A DNA stretch of 64,000 bases from Diospyros lotus (lineage: Eukaryota; Streptophyta; Magnoliopsida; Ericales; Ebenaceae). Location of the stretch: NCBI RefSeq assembly GCF_014633365.1, contig NC_068350.1, forward strand, positions 9,339,922-9,403,921. Direction: 5' to 3'. Every line of letters starts with the position of its first letter. Positions within the stretch are counted from its first letter, which is position 1. Under the pieces are notes generated by a model. That model was not told where the DNA came from. It worked only from the letters and a program-made list of their open reading frames with translations, and did not search any database. Shown in pieces: positions 1 to 12,700 of this stretch. The position numbers and the translations under genes are program-made.

Positions 1-811
1 CAGTCTGCGTTCCAAGTCTCATGTTTGTTGTCTGATCCTCGAATACCTCTCCTACTGCTACTGTTTCTGCTTCTAACTCCACCATTTCTACTCTTGGGCC
101 TAGTCCTCATCTAGACAACACTAGTTCTATCGTTCCTTGGGGGGAAAAATTAGGGGACAATCATACCTGATTTTGTTCTACGAACATGAGCAAGAAGCTC
201 TGTATCTGCTCTCAAACTTCTCGGATCTAGCTTGTCATGTCCTCCCGCATGTGCGAGAGTGCCTAATCCAGCTTTTGGCCAATTGCTTCATCGATAGCTT
301 CGATCTTCCCTTGCATGTCCAACATTACTGCATTAATTTGTTGAAGTTGCACCTCCATTTGCTTCATTCGTGTTCCATCCACCATCCTTTATGTTTGGAT
401 TAAGTTGTTGTAGGCTAAGACTCAAGCTTCTGGTCAGCCTTTTGCAATTCAAACAACAAGTGCCTATTGTTGCCAATTCACTTTTCTGGAACGCCTTGTT
501 TGACTTCAAGATCAGATCGTAGCAGCTGGTCTTGCTCGCCAAACAATATCGAATCAACTAAGCCTTCCATGTTCGACTCCAAGATCAAATCGTAGTAGCT
601 AGTCTTGCTCGCCTAATGTACAAAACCCAATTGAGATTGACCGGTTCTTGAATCGGTGGAATTTGGCTATCGGAATTTCTGGGTTTGCCTCCTCTTTGCA
701 CTTCAAATAAGAGCTGCCACAATTCCAACTTGAATCGGTGAAATTTAGCCAGTTTCCAATTGCTTCAAGGTTGGAATTCCACCCACGAAATAACCACTCT
801 GATAACCAATT
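1..811 (-). mobile_element. 5' internal part of an LTR retrotransposon, continuing off window
   Basis: On the minus strand, directly inside the LTR at 812-1135, lies a primer-binding site resembling TGGTATCAGAG (here TGGTTATCAGAG, with one extra base). Further in, a leader and a broken gag-like frame encode a charged helical segment such as MKQMEVQLQQINAVMLDMQ. Stops interrupt it. It sits in the PRT6 intron after exon 8. The lineage is not resolved; gypsy-like Gag is a guess. Confidence 0.5.
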
Positions 812-1135
812 TGTTAGGATTGAGGAAATTTCTCCTCTTGAGTGGGAAATTAGGGTTAGGAAGAGGGGAAAAAGGGGGAACAAAACAAGAGGGAGAGACG
901 AACAAGGAGTTGCGAGAGAGAAAAATGGGAGAGAGAACAGAGTAATAACTTTGATTATGAAATTTGTTACCGCCAATGTTAAATAGGGAGCTCTTATACA
1001 GCCCCTTTCCCACCAATCCTTGGAGGTTACAACCTTAACAATCTGATGGTTACATCCTCCAACAGACTAACAGCTTACTAAACCCTCCTAACTGCCTACT
1101 AACTACTTATCTGCCTACCGTTACAATCTACAGCA
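812..1135 (-). repeat. 5' LTR of the minus-strand retrotransposon
   Basis: The plus strand reads TGTTAGGATTG at the left and CTACAGCA at the right, so the minus-strand LTR has TG...CA ends. It is followed on the minus strand by the tRNA primer-binding site. Its partner LTR lies outside the window, so no target-site duplication can be checked. Confidence 0.5.
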
Positions 1136-1143
1136 TTTACCTA

Positions 1144-2028
1144 TGTTGGTTTTTGTGTTTCCTAATGAGGCCCAAGGCTATGACGAGGTTTCGAGTTTAT
1201 CTTTATAGGGTTCGGCCCGGGATTGAAGTATCGTCCAAAGTACCACTCATTGGCAGCCCATTTAGAAGTCGGGCCATAAACCCCCTAGTTAAGCCTTTGG
1301 AGGAGAAATGGGCTAAGCCCATTTGCTCAAGGCTTAAGGAAACCCAAGCCCAAACCCACTCACTTGTTTGCCTTGCCCTAGGGATGTCATATAAAAGGAC
1401 CTATTTGTTCTTAGTGGCCGATCCTCTCTTTTGCTTTGTTTGGACGATTGTTTCCTTTGATGGCCGATCTTCATGAGTCTCCCTTTCCTTTCTCGGCCCA
1501 ATCCCTCTTTCCATGGCGGTGGTCTTCCTTTCCTTGCGAATCCCTTGGTTGATCCGTCGGTTATCCCTATTTATACTATCCGACAGATCTCTCTAAAGTA
1601 AGCTCTCGATTTACAATTGTTGATTCCATCTTCTTTGTGAGGGTTTCTCTCTGTTCCTTTGTGGATCGTTTTGGTGAGTAACCGCGGGTGGTTTTGGCGA
1701 GAGATTTTTTTCAATCGACCGAGAGGGTTTGCGAATTTGGGAGTTTTGGTTCTTGGGATTTGGGGCTTCTTTATGGTTTGGTGGCCTTATTTGATTGGCG
1801 TTACTTGAGTGGTACGACCTGGACAAACTCAGATCCGAGCCTTGAATCGCCTTACAGGGAGTTCTATATTTATGCTCTTCGTGTTCTTGTTTTTTGGTAT
1901 TTTGGTTTTGATTATTATCAGTACTAACCCTTTGTTTTGTAAGTGATTTCCCGCAACAACCCGCCTGTTGTTACAACCATAGGAAACAAAATACAATTTC
2001 ACCCCGGGTTCCACATAGGGTCCTGACA
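1144..2028 (+). repeat. LTR-like segment with TATA box
   Basis: This is a GC-richer block with a TATA-like site (CATATAAAAGG near 1388) and direct word repeats around GGCCGATC. It begins TGTTGG and could end CCTGACA. No target-site duplication or primer-binding site was found, so the LTR assignment is tentative. Short open frames in it look like chance. Confidence 0.3.
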
Positions 2029-3107
2029 GAAAGTGACTGAAATTAAGTAAAAATCAGTTATAATTAATGCGTACTCTGTATTTGGTGTTATACAAGCTAT
2101 TTTCATCTCATAATTAATGCATTATGCACCTGCATAATATCTCGATACATGTATCGTTGAACAGTCAACATACAGCAACATGCATACAAGTAACATTGAA
2201 TCTAGCCAACATACCATATACATTAATTTGGTCAACAGCTCATCTATACAGAAGAAGAATGACTAAAAAATCGATAAAATATACATAACTAAGATATTCA
2301 CAACACTGTTCTACGTTGGCCATCTAGATCTGAGATTTTAGAAGAACTTCGTTCCAATAAGCTAGTGCAAAACCATAAGGGTATGTTGAATCTCAAAGAT
2401 AGAGTTTCTTGATCCATTACACAATAGGAGGCTTCTCGATTATCTTCACGAAGTGTCATTGTGCCCCTTAGCTAGTTTGACACTAGTTTCTATTATATTC
2501 TTTTTTCCTAACACATGCCATACCCAAAGCAAGCTTAAAGAAAGCGTATTTTTATCTGTAGTATCACAAACATCAAGATACAAAAAACTAGTCACAAGCC
2601 CATGTTTGTGCTTATGAAATGGAATACTCAAGTACATGCAAGTTGTTCAAATTTACTGCACAATCAGCAATGAATACAAGAACCTAGATCTTTTTTTGGC
2701 CAACCATAGGGATGTAATTTTGAATAAAAAATTGTTAAAAAGGTTGCTTCTGGCAGCTAAAATCTCCTGAAACACAATTACCACTATAAAGTGGAAAAGA
2801 TTTAAGAAACAATCCTTGGAGATAAATAAAAGATGGGATTGCTCCTTGCTGCCAACACTTGAAAACTGAAAGAAGCTATTCAAATTTACATTTTCCTTCT
2901 ATTCCTACAACCAAATAGTGCCACAGTATGATGCTTCAGTTCATGATTGCTCCTAAGTACTGGAATTCTTTAGTGATTGACCATAATTATAGTTTTAACA
3001 CAAGTTAGAAACACTTTTGAACATAGATTCCCAGGGAAAACGTACTCACAAATATAAAAGATCATAATCCTCTCGCAAGGAAGAAAAGGTAAGAATATAG
3101 GACTTGC
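2029..3107 (-). other. PRT6 intron 8 sequence, nothing recognised
   Basis: This is AT-rich sequence downstream of PRT6 exon 8. I looked for the next PRT6 exon (the rest of the RING region and the C-terminal domain) on the minus strand and saw none. Confidence 0.6.
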
Positions 3108-3793
3108 CTTTCCCTCAGTGATGATAAATAACGATCAAGACATGCCTGATGCACAGCATGCCTGCAGGAAGAAACATGGATTCCATCACAATCTAGGGGA
3201 CCAAATCCTTGATAGTCAGAAAGAGGCGTAGAGGATTCGGATAGTGCTGCACTTCGAGATCGTGTATTTCCTGAAGCTGAAGGCTTGTTGATTGTCTCTT
3301 TTGAAAGAGAAGCAATATATTTTCCAAGCAAAAGAGACTCGGCAACTCCACCTGTCGAATTGCGGTCAATTGCTGGTGAGCTTGGACCAACCTGTACAAA
3401 ATCTGAATCTAACGATGACTTCCCCATCTGTTCGCGAATGGTTACATACATGTGTTCTTCTAGTGCCTCAAAAGAAAAAATAGTCCTTTCCCTTGTATCA
3501 TTCGATGAGTAAGGCAGTTGAATATTCCTAACTGATGGAAACCGAGCCTTGATGAATTCTATGAAAGCGTTGACCTCTCTAGGTTGTCCATCAGAAGCGA
3601 ACTCATTTACTGCATTCTGAATCAACTGATTCAACTGAGCAGATGAAATCAATCCTGAATTGCCCATCGCAGTGTCCCTACTAGATGGAACATTTATCTT
3701 GGTTGAGTGGATAGGATCATATTCCCTGTCTGAGCAACAAACTTGTTCCCACAATGGGGGACTTCTGTTAACAAGGCTCAGAAGCCTGGATTT
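3108..3793 (-). CDS. PRT6: PRT6 exon 8, second RING zinc ligands
   Basis: This exon begins [18 protein letters not shown] after CAAG and ends [11 protein letters not shown] with two bases of a split codon. It holds the RING ligands in [17 protein letters not shown] (about residues 1419-1435). The preferred exon end is AAAG followed by GCAAGT, a GC-AG intron donor. The only nearby GT option, four bases later, is weaker and changes the junction. No continuation exon was found in 1-3107. Confidence 0.85.
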
Positions 3794-6700
3794 CTTGTTT
3801 CAAGAATACAGATAAATACATCAGCTTGAATTGAAATTAGAACTCACATAGAGAAAGAAAAGGGTAATAGTAATCAACGGAGCTCAAGATGTTATATACT
3901 CTAGTCCCACTATAGGACCTAAAACCAAGCAATGGTAAGTATAAGATAAGCAGTAACTTACCTGGAGAAGAATCAGATAAGATAGAGGATTTTTTGATTG
4001 AGGATCATGGCAAAGAGAGCAGACATCTTGTGTGTGCTCTACAGAATCAGTTCTGATCTCAGGACATGCTTCTTCTCCTACTTTTGAATCACCCAACACA
4101 TCATGTTCCACAGAATTAAAGCTAGCCAAAAATTTTGATTGTTGAGCTCTCATTTTTTCCTGCATATCAAAGATTCAGAAAAACATTATCATCGGGTTTA
4201 ACGAAACCTGTGCAGACACTGATTGATCTGGCCCAATCAAGGTAATTTGGGTTCTGTTCTCTTCTCACATCTGTGTGCAATTAAACAAGAACAAACCAAC
4301 TACTGGCATGTCTTAGGCTGATAATTTGAGGCAAAACAACTGAGTATTCCTTTACTAATATACTATAGAAACTAACAAATATAAAGGGAGAAACTGATCC
4401 ATCTAGATTGATAGCAGAATATCTACAAAAGAAATAGTAAATCTCACCAACATGGCAGCTTGTCTCTCTCGAGCTTTTGCCTTGCGGTTATCCCCTTCAG
4501 TGGCTGAACCACCAAGATCCATACTACTACTTGAACCAGAACGTGATAGATGATTGATCACTTCAGGTGCAAGTTTGTGTAGTTTAGTCATACATCCAGA
4601 GTCAAGCTCTGCAAACTTATTTAATAAACTTTCAACCAGAGAGGAAAGATCATAACCACCAGCTTCCAGAGAGTTGCCTAATTTTTCCTTCCTGTACTCC
4701 CTCATCAATGAGACAAGAAGTGATAACAAGCTCTGGCCAGCAGATCTATTATTGAGTTCTACACATACTTCTTCACCAGCAAAAGCTAAGATAGGAACTG
4801 AATCACCACTACAATAGAATAGATCACCAGATTCCCTCTGCTGAAAACAGATATCCAATGCTAATGACAGTAGATGCAATGCTGTCAGCAGTACTGCATC
4901 AGGTGCACGTGATGCAGTTGAATTATCAGCTTGAATGGCATAAAATAATGTAGCACGGACAATTTTGAGAACCACCCTACAAGTAGCCAGCCTAGCAATG
5001 CTAGCAAGAGGATTATATATCTTTATCCACCTAGGAAGCTGAGAGGTCAATGCAGAAGTTCTGCAGAAGCGGAAGTACCTCTCTTCCGCAATTTGTAAAT
5101 CCCTTGAGTTCCAACGTGGGTGATATAAATCCAGTTCTTTCCAATATTGCAATCGCAGCTTATACATGCCCTGAAATGAATGTCCTTTTAAGATAACTTG
5201 TTGACAATGAAAGTAAATCCAATGAACCCAAAGATGTGCAGATCACAAACTAAACCTGGTTCACGCCTGACGGATTAGAATAAACAGCTATTCTATCCAA
5301 AATTTCCTGAAGATGATCAATTTTGGAAAGATCAGGGGGCAGTGACTTCACCAGCTGACTGTGAGTGGCATCTCCCGTAGCTAGCTTATAGATTAATTCT
5401 CGTTGCAAACACTCATCTGTGGTTAGTCCAGAAAACCGTCTTTCTTTTACTATTTGTATGATAAGTGTGAGCATTTCCTGCACCAGTACTGGTTCATACC
5501 TGAAACAAATAGCGCTTATTTAGCTTGTTCTTCAAACAATATCTTCGTACTTTATTAAAACATCAATAAAACTAATTTTGAGGTTCTTTAACAGATGGTA
5601 AAATGGAAATGATTGTGGGCATGCACAGATAAATTAGAAATGCCACACATTTTCTATGACATGAATGATCAAGTGATGAGTGATGAGTAGGGGTAGCCCA
5701 TGCACTACAATCCCAGTTCTACTTCGATGATGAAAAATTCTACAAGGAAACTTAACTAGTATAAACAACTCTCTTTCCTGTCCAATTAAATAGAAATTTG
5801 GCACACAAGAAACTTAACTAGTATGCACGATTCTTTTATCTTGTAATGGACCTAGTACAAATAGATCAAGCAGAACGTTGGGGGGAAGCTACAAATAATA
5901 CCTTCTACACTACTTATATTTCCATCAACTTCTGCACAGGCAGAAAGCTAGTCAACAACATATCAAGACTTGATGCTGCGTTATGGAGTCAGCAACATGA
6001 ACTCTAGCTCACAAATCATTTTTATCTACGGTTTTATCTTTTATATGGCCCTTATAACTCATATCATACCTAGGAGTTGTGCACGAAGTTCTTCATCATC
6101 TTCCTCTTGTCTCTTTTACTAAATACTTGTTCCATTCCATCCACTCTCTTAACAAGAAATGATACTTGTTCCATTCCATCCACTCTCTCAACAACTCTCT
6201 TAATCACGTCTTACACATCTTATCTAAGAGCCATTCCAACCTTCATATGACTAGCCTCATTTCTAATTTTATCATTTCTTGTATGGCTCCACATCCATAT
6301 TAACATAGTCATCTCCATAACACTCATATTTTGCATGTTGGTGCTTTACTTCCTAACATTCTGTGCATACAACAAAGCTAGCCTTATAGTTGTCTTACAA
6401 AATTTTCTTTAGCTTTAATGAAATCTTACCATCACATAAAACATTAGATGTACTTTTCTATTTTAACCATCATGCCTTAATTCTATGGGTAATATCCTCT
6501 TTAAATCTCCTCATCTTTTTGAATGATTGATCCAAGGTATCTAAACTAATCGTTTCTTGGTATAACTTGATCTTCAAGTTATGCTATAACTTCATCTACA
6601 CTTATATTTTCACTACACTTACATCTATATATTTGATTTTTAATTTGCTTAACTTAAAACCTCTATATTCTAAAGTGTTCTCCATATTTTGAGCTTAACA

Positions 6701-9700
6701 TTCACACCTTCATGTGTCTCATCTACCAACACAATATTATTTGCAAATAGCATATAACAAAGCACTACTTCCTAAATATGTTTGTTTAATGAGAGGTAAG
6801 GGGGTATAAAACCTTGATGTCATTCAACTATAATTGGAAAAGACTTAATATCTCCGCCACAAGTACTAACATGTGTTTCTACTCCAGGATACATGTCTTT
6901 GACAACCTATATATAAGCCACTTGAACTCCTCTAAAACCTTCTACAAGACTTCTCTAGTAACTTTGTCAAGCTTTTTCTAAATCTATAAATACCATATAT
7001 GAATCTTTTCTATACTTTTTCATTAGGCACCTCAGCAAGCATATAGCCTCTATTTTTTACCTATCATCAGGCATGGAATCTTAATTGGTTTTCAGACACC
7101 TTGGTTTCTCATCTTAATCTTTGCTCAATCACTCTCTCCCAAAGTTTCATAATGTGGCTCATTAGCTTGATTCCTCTAAAATTTCTAGAACTTTGAACAT
7201 CTCCTTCATTCTCATAAGGAGGCACACAAAATTTTGTTCCTCCACTCATCTAACATCTTGATAAAAGCATGGAAATGCATGGGAGAAGAAGGCTTTGTTG
7301 GTTAATGAAATTATTTGATGTGATATCTAGTCCAACTACTTTATTATTTTTCATCTTTTTCAATGCTTGCTTTAACCTATTCGTACATTTATGTCTATAG
7401 AACAAGGTTGTGTTTAAATGTTGTACCGGTTAGTATCACAATATCTATGTGATGGAACACAACCATATCAATTTTCTTCATTCATTAGTATCTCACGAAA
7501 CATTTCTGTATAAAGATGTGCTAGAATTTTATCTGATCATTCCCTTGCCAAAAGATTGCATCAAGAAGAGCATCTAGCATAAATATTTGCCACATTATAC
7601 TTTAACATGGATTTTTATTGCAATGTGACTTTTAGGAGTCAATTGACATCATGAATGTCATGCCAACAACCCTAATTTGGTTAGGATAAGTTGCAATTGG
7701 TGACAATGAGGAAATATGTCTATTGAACATGTAATTCCTATTTTCTTCAGAGTTACTAAGATGCCCCAATAAAATACTTGGTTCTTCACCTTCATCGAAT
7801 AACTTTGAGAACTATTTTTTCACCCCTCCACAACCACCTTCCATCTTTTATGCACTTTACTTGGCCTGCCTAAATTTCTCATTTTTCTTTCTCTTGCTTT
7901 AACTAGTTTATACATATATATATATATTATCTTTTCCTATATTTTATATCAAGCATTCGTATAAATTTACACAAGTGTTTGACTTTGCTTCACTAACTGT
8001 CTCTTTTGGCCAAAATATAGCTCTTCAGGTTTCCTTCATTACAACATTTATTTGAAGTCTTGTTGCAAGCTCTCTTAGTTTTTTTTTTTTTTTGGGCACC
8101 TCTTCATTCCACCACTAAGGCTCTTTTTCACTTAGAACTTTCCCCTTTCACCCTCTTAGATTCATTTTTTGTCATATTTTGAATAACAATAGCCATTTCA
8201 ATCTGCATTTGATTTGCCCCTCCTACAATCCCATCTCTTCTATCACACATTTCCGATGCTATTCTTATCTCACAATCAAGATGGCAAGCTCACAAATTAC
8301 AAGCCAGATATTTACCATAATGGAAAATAATAGTATAATTGAGCATAGAAATTGATGTGCCCAACACTCCCTTTTTATCTCCAAGTAAATAGAGTTTTTC
8401 CACACAGGAAAAGGCACGGATGCAGAAGGTTCTCTTTATCCCATATGGTGAACCTAGAAACAAATAGGTGTAGGTAGAAAGTTGAGGGAGGCAACAAAAT
8501 GAAACTTCCTATACCATGCTTCCACTGGACAAGAGACAAGCAGAAATTCAGTGAAATGCACAAAATAACAGTTTGTACACCATGCTCATTTTAATCATGC
8601 ATTTCGCTCCAACTCCCCAACCCCTTTTCTCTGTACATATGCCAATGACAAGCCCACATTTTCACTAATAGAAACTAATAATATATTCAAGTATAGAATG
8701 CAAAACAGACAGCATTTCGTTTACCTCCAATTAAAGAGATCTTTGGCTCATGGGAAAATGGAGCAGTATGAAGGTTTATTGATCTCATAATGCAATTAGA
8801 AACAAATAGGTCAAGCAGAATCCATCAAGAAGGAGAAAATAGAAAAATTGGAGACAAAAAATAGCACTTCCTACACCACGCTTATTCAATCATGCCTCTG
8901 TAACACCCCCACTGCCTCTTTTTCTTTCTCCCTCTCCCTCCCATTGTATATATAACTGAAGAAGACAAGCCCACATTTATCCTGACAAAAAATAACATTT
9001 ATCCTGACAAAAAATAATAATATAATTCAAGTATAGAATGTCACACACTGCACTTTCATCTCCAATTAAGCACATATTTGGCACACAGGAAAAATGGCCT
9101 TGATATAGCTTGAAGAAAGAAATAATTCTTCAGTATCTTGAACTGAATATGGCTTTAAAATATATACTAGAGATCAAGAGATCACATCCCAATATCTTAG
9201 GAAAAAGAGTAATAGAGAAGATCACAAAATATACAAAAGGAAAAGAAAGGTAAAAACAGAAAAAAAAAAAATCTAAGAAATCTCCAATAATCCTAAGAAA
9301 TAGGAAGAGGGCATATTTAGAAAGGAGATATATTTAGGAATAAATCCTAAGAGATCTCCAACAATCCTCAACATAGCTATTATAAGGTTTGAGAAAATGT
9401 GAAAAAGAAATACAAGTAGAAATTAGAAGAAAATATGGGTATTACTTGTTCTCTTGCTTTGTCATTACATGTAGGTATAATGGTAACATCAGAGTTTCTT
9501 GTTTGCATCCTACTATTACCACAATCTAGCTTTTCTTTAGATGGTATTCTAAACTAGCCAGGTTAAACTTTTTAAGTCCAACCTTTTGATATTCACTGTC
9601 CATTATTGAACTCTATTTCTAATATTGTTATATAGAGAAAATTAACTGAAAAGAAGAGGGTGTCCCTAGTGTTTTCTCCTCTATTCCAATTTTCAGGTAT

Positions 9701-12700
9701 CAGTGATATGGAAGAAATAATGGGTAACTAAAATGATATACAAAGTTATTTATGGGAAAGAGAAAGGAGAAGAAAGCAGGCTAAGACTTACTGAGCTAAT
9801 GCATACACAAAGTTTTGTGCATTACACAATTAAGGACTTTGCATCAAATGAAAAGAGTAGAAGTGAGGTAAAAGAGTTGGAAAACACAACACAACATGAC
9901 ATTATATAGGATTCCAAGCAGAAACCAAAGGGAAAATAGAGTAACTCAAGAAAAATATTTTCTACACACACTCGTCACTCTAGAGAATAGTTCCCAACTG
10001 TTGGGAACTATTGCTTCTGAACAACATTTGAAGGGCCTGGTTCAAATGCAATTTTTTTACTAATGGTGGTACATAAATAAATCAGGTATAAATTGAAACT
10101 TGTAATTAGATACTGACATACCATCAGAATACCACATTGTCTGCTCAGAATAGGCAGACACTGTCAGGAGCATGCTTTGAGTTTTTAAACTGGAAATAAT
10201 AATAATAAAATATTGCACAACAAGAACCAACAAATTCTAAAACTAGAAACAATAATGAAGGAATGATTCAGAACTGGAGGGAAGAAACAAGAAAGATACG
10301 TTACATACTCACTAGAGCGATCAGGAGTAAGAGACAGGTAACTTGACAACCCAAAACGCTCTAAAATCCTATTGACATAAAGATCTGCTGGAGCCAATGC
10401 AGCACAGCATTGCAGCAGAAATAGATCAAATTCTAAGCCTTGCTCAGACCTACAAAACAAAATCAACAAAGAAGAAATCTTTAGAAAAACAAATAATCTA
10501 AATGAAAAGAATGTAAAAGAGTGAGGCAAACTGTGTGTAGAGACGTACAGACTAAATAAAACATTATTCATGACATACCCGCGAACTGAACGATACCACT
10601 CCGAAGATAATATAGCAGTGTCCCCATTCTTTCTCCACATTCCAGCATGAACCTGAGCACAGAAGACTCTAATCCGTAAAGGATGCTCCATAACAAAGGC
10701 AGAGAACCCAAAAGGGTGGCACCCTCCTAAGATATGCCCAAAGAAATCCTGGTAGGTAGCTGATGATGAATCAGAACTGGCATTAATTGAACTCGGTGAA
10801 GTGTACTCACCATAACACCTCCTCAGTACTCTTTGTAAAACCAGTGACAACAATCGGTGTAAAGGGATGTGCACAGAGATATCCTCTGAACTAACATCAT
10901 ATTGTATAACTGGCCACTCTGACAGACTTAGGAAATGTAGGGCTTCTAGTTCAGCAGTATACTCCCTTTCTTTTGTATTGTAATCATCAATAGCAGGGAT
11001 AATGTCCTGTCCCGTGCCTCTTCCAGTCTCTGAGTCAGTACCTATATTTATTCCACCCTGAGTTGGTGAAGAATACTGTGAATTCACAAGGTTACTGCTG
11101 GCTGAAGATGAACTGGATGACCGGAAAATAGACTTTTCCTTCCTAATCTTGGATAATGTCTTCTTAAATGCAAAAAAATTGTCGCCCGACTTGTTGTCTG
11201 TTTTCACTGATAAGACATTAACATGACCTCCCATTGTATTATCCATTCTTAACCAATTTTCAATAGCCTTCAAACACTCAAATATTAACCATGAACTAGA
11301 AGGCTGAATTAAAAGGACATCAGATTTTGCTTCAGCAACCTTGGATGCAAAGCTTGATGTACTACTCCTGCCCGTTGCACCACTGACTGAGCTTTCTTGT
11401 GAAAGCCTTCCTACTTTTGCATGTCTTGGGCTGTCTCGGTCATCATAATCTACTTCAGATTCAATGACAATATTTTCATCATCTGTCTCCACATTATCAG
11501 CAGAAAATGCCCCTGCAACTAAAAGAGCATGGATGTTTGCAATAGAATGACCTAAAACAAAAGGGGAATTTATATCGTCATTCTCTTCTTCTATATGAAT
11601 TCCCATTTCCCTCTTTTGAGGATTCATTCCTTGCACAAAAGCCAATAGCTTCATCCACATCCTCGTTATATCTCGCCGATTGTGGGTCACATATTCAGGA
11701 ACTGTGGTATGGCTCATGATGAATCGAATATCTCCAACCACCCGAAGAGTAGTTTCATATAAAACACCCAACTTAGTAACCTGCAAGGAACCTAATCAAC
11801 CATCTAGTTCTAAAGATAGAACTGGAGAAGAAAGAAAAATCAAACTAAAGTTACCAAAGCATTTGAAAAAATAATAAAACAACATGCAGAAGCCATGTGA
11901 ATTCCTCAAAAACCAATCACCCATTCCTGTATACAAGAATCCTGCTTTTGCTTGGAAAGCATCAACAAGTGACAAATAAGAGGGGACTAAGGATCACAAA
12001 GGATTGGGTATTGGGTGGGTTTGCTTCAACTCTACCCCAGCCCAAATAGAAAACTCAGCCTCATGCCTGAGTCAATACCCCCATCAGGTTTTCTCCGAGA
12101 AATCTCGTCTGTCATCTTTTTCCTACTAGAACCTATACTGGTCATGTTACATAAAAGAAATTTGGTTATGTGGGTTTAAGTAAGGTATTTAAAACCAATA
12201 GGAAACTAATACAGTTGTCAGAAATTTTAATCTGACGCATTAGGAATTTTTTCTCTTATTATTAAAATCTTAAGGATAATACTATAGATATTAGGGATGT
12301 TTCTCTTAATATTAAAACATTCAATCAGGTAGGATTTGGGGAAAACGTGTTATTGCCAAAACCTGACCTTAATTCAAATTGAGTTTTACCAAAAGTCCTA
12401 TAACACGCCCCATTCCCATATAGAGCACTAGCATATCCACCCAGGGTCAGGTTCATCTTAGCAACCCACACTCTAGACAAATTGCAATCCCCAGTGGGGA
12501 TAAAAAAGCAAAGAAAGATGAAGAAGTCTTCTACATATAAATGGTTACATCACTTGCTTAAACCAATAAATTGTTTTTCTTTAAGCTTCTGTTTGTTCAT
12601 ATCAAAAGGAAACTACAAAATCAACTCAAGATACAGTAGAAACAGCAACTCCTCACTTGAAACACATAAGCACAACCCAAAGGAAGAAAAAACTGACAGA

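Noticed and set aside
137..986. Short plus-strand frames at the left edge
   Set aside because: They run antisense to the retrotransposon leader and gag and have no motif.
10185..10578. Extension of PRT6 exon 3 through to 10,185 as one continuous exon
   Set aside because: The frame stays open by chance; the inserted residues (for example [13 protein letters not shown]) are hydrophobic intron translations and clear splice sites flank exon 4.
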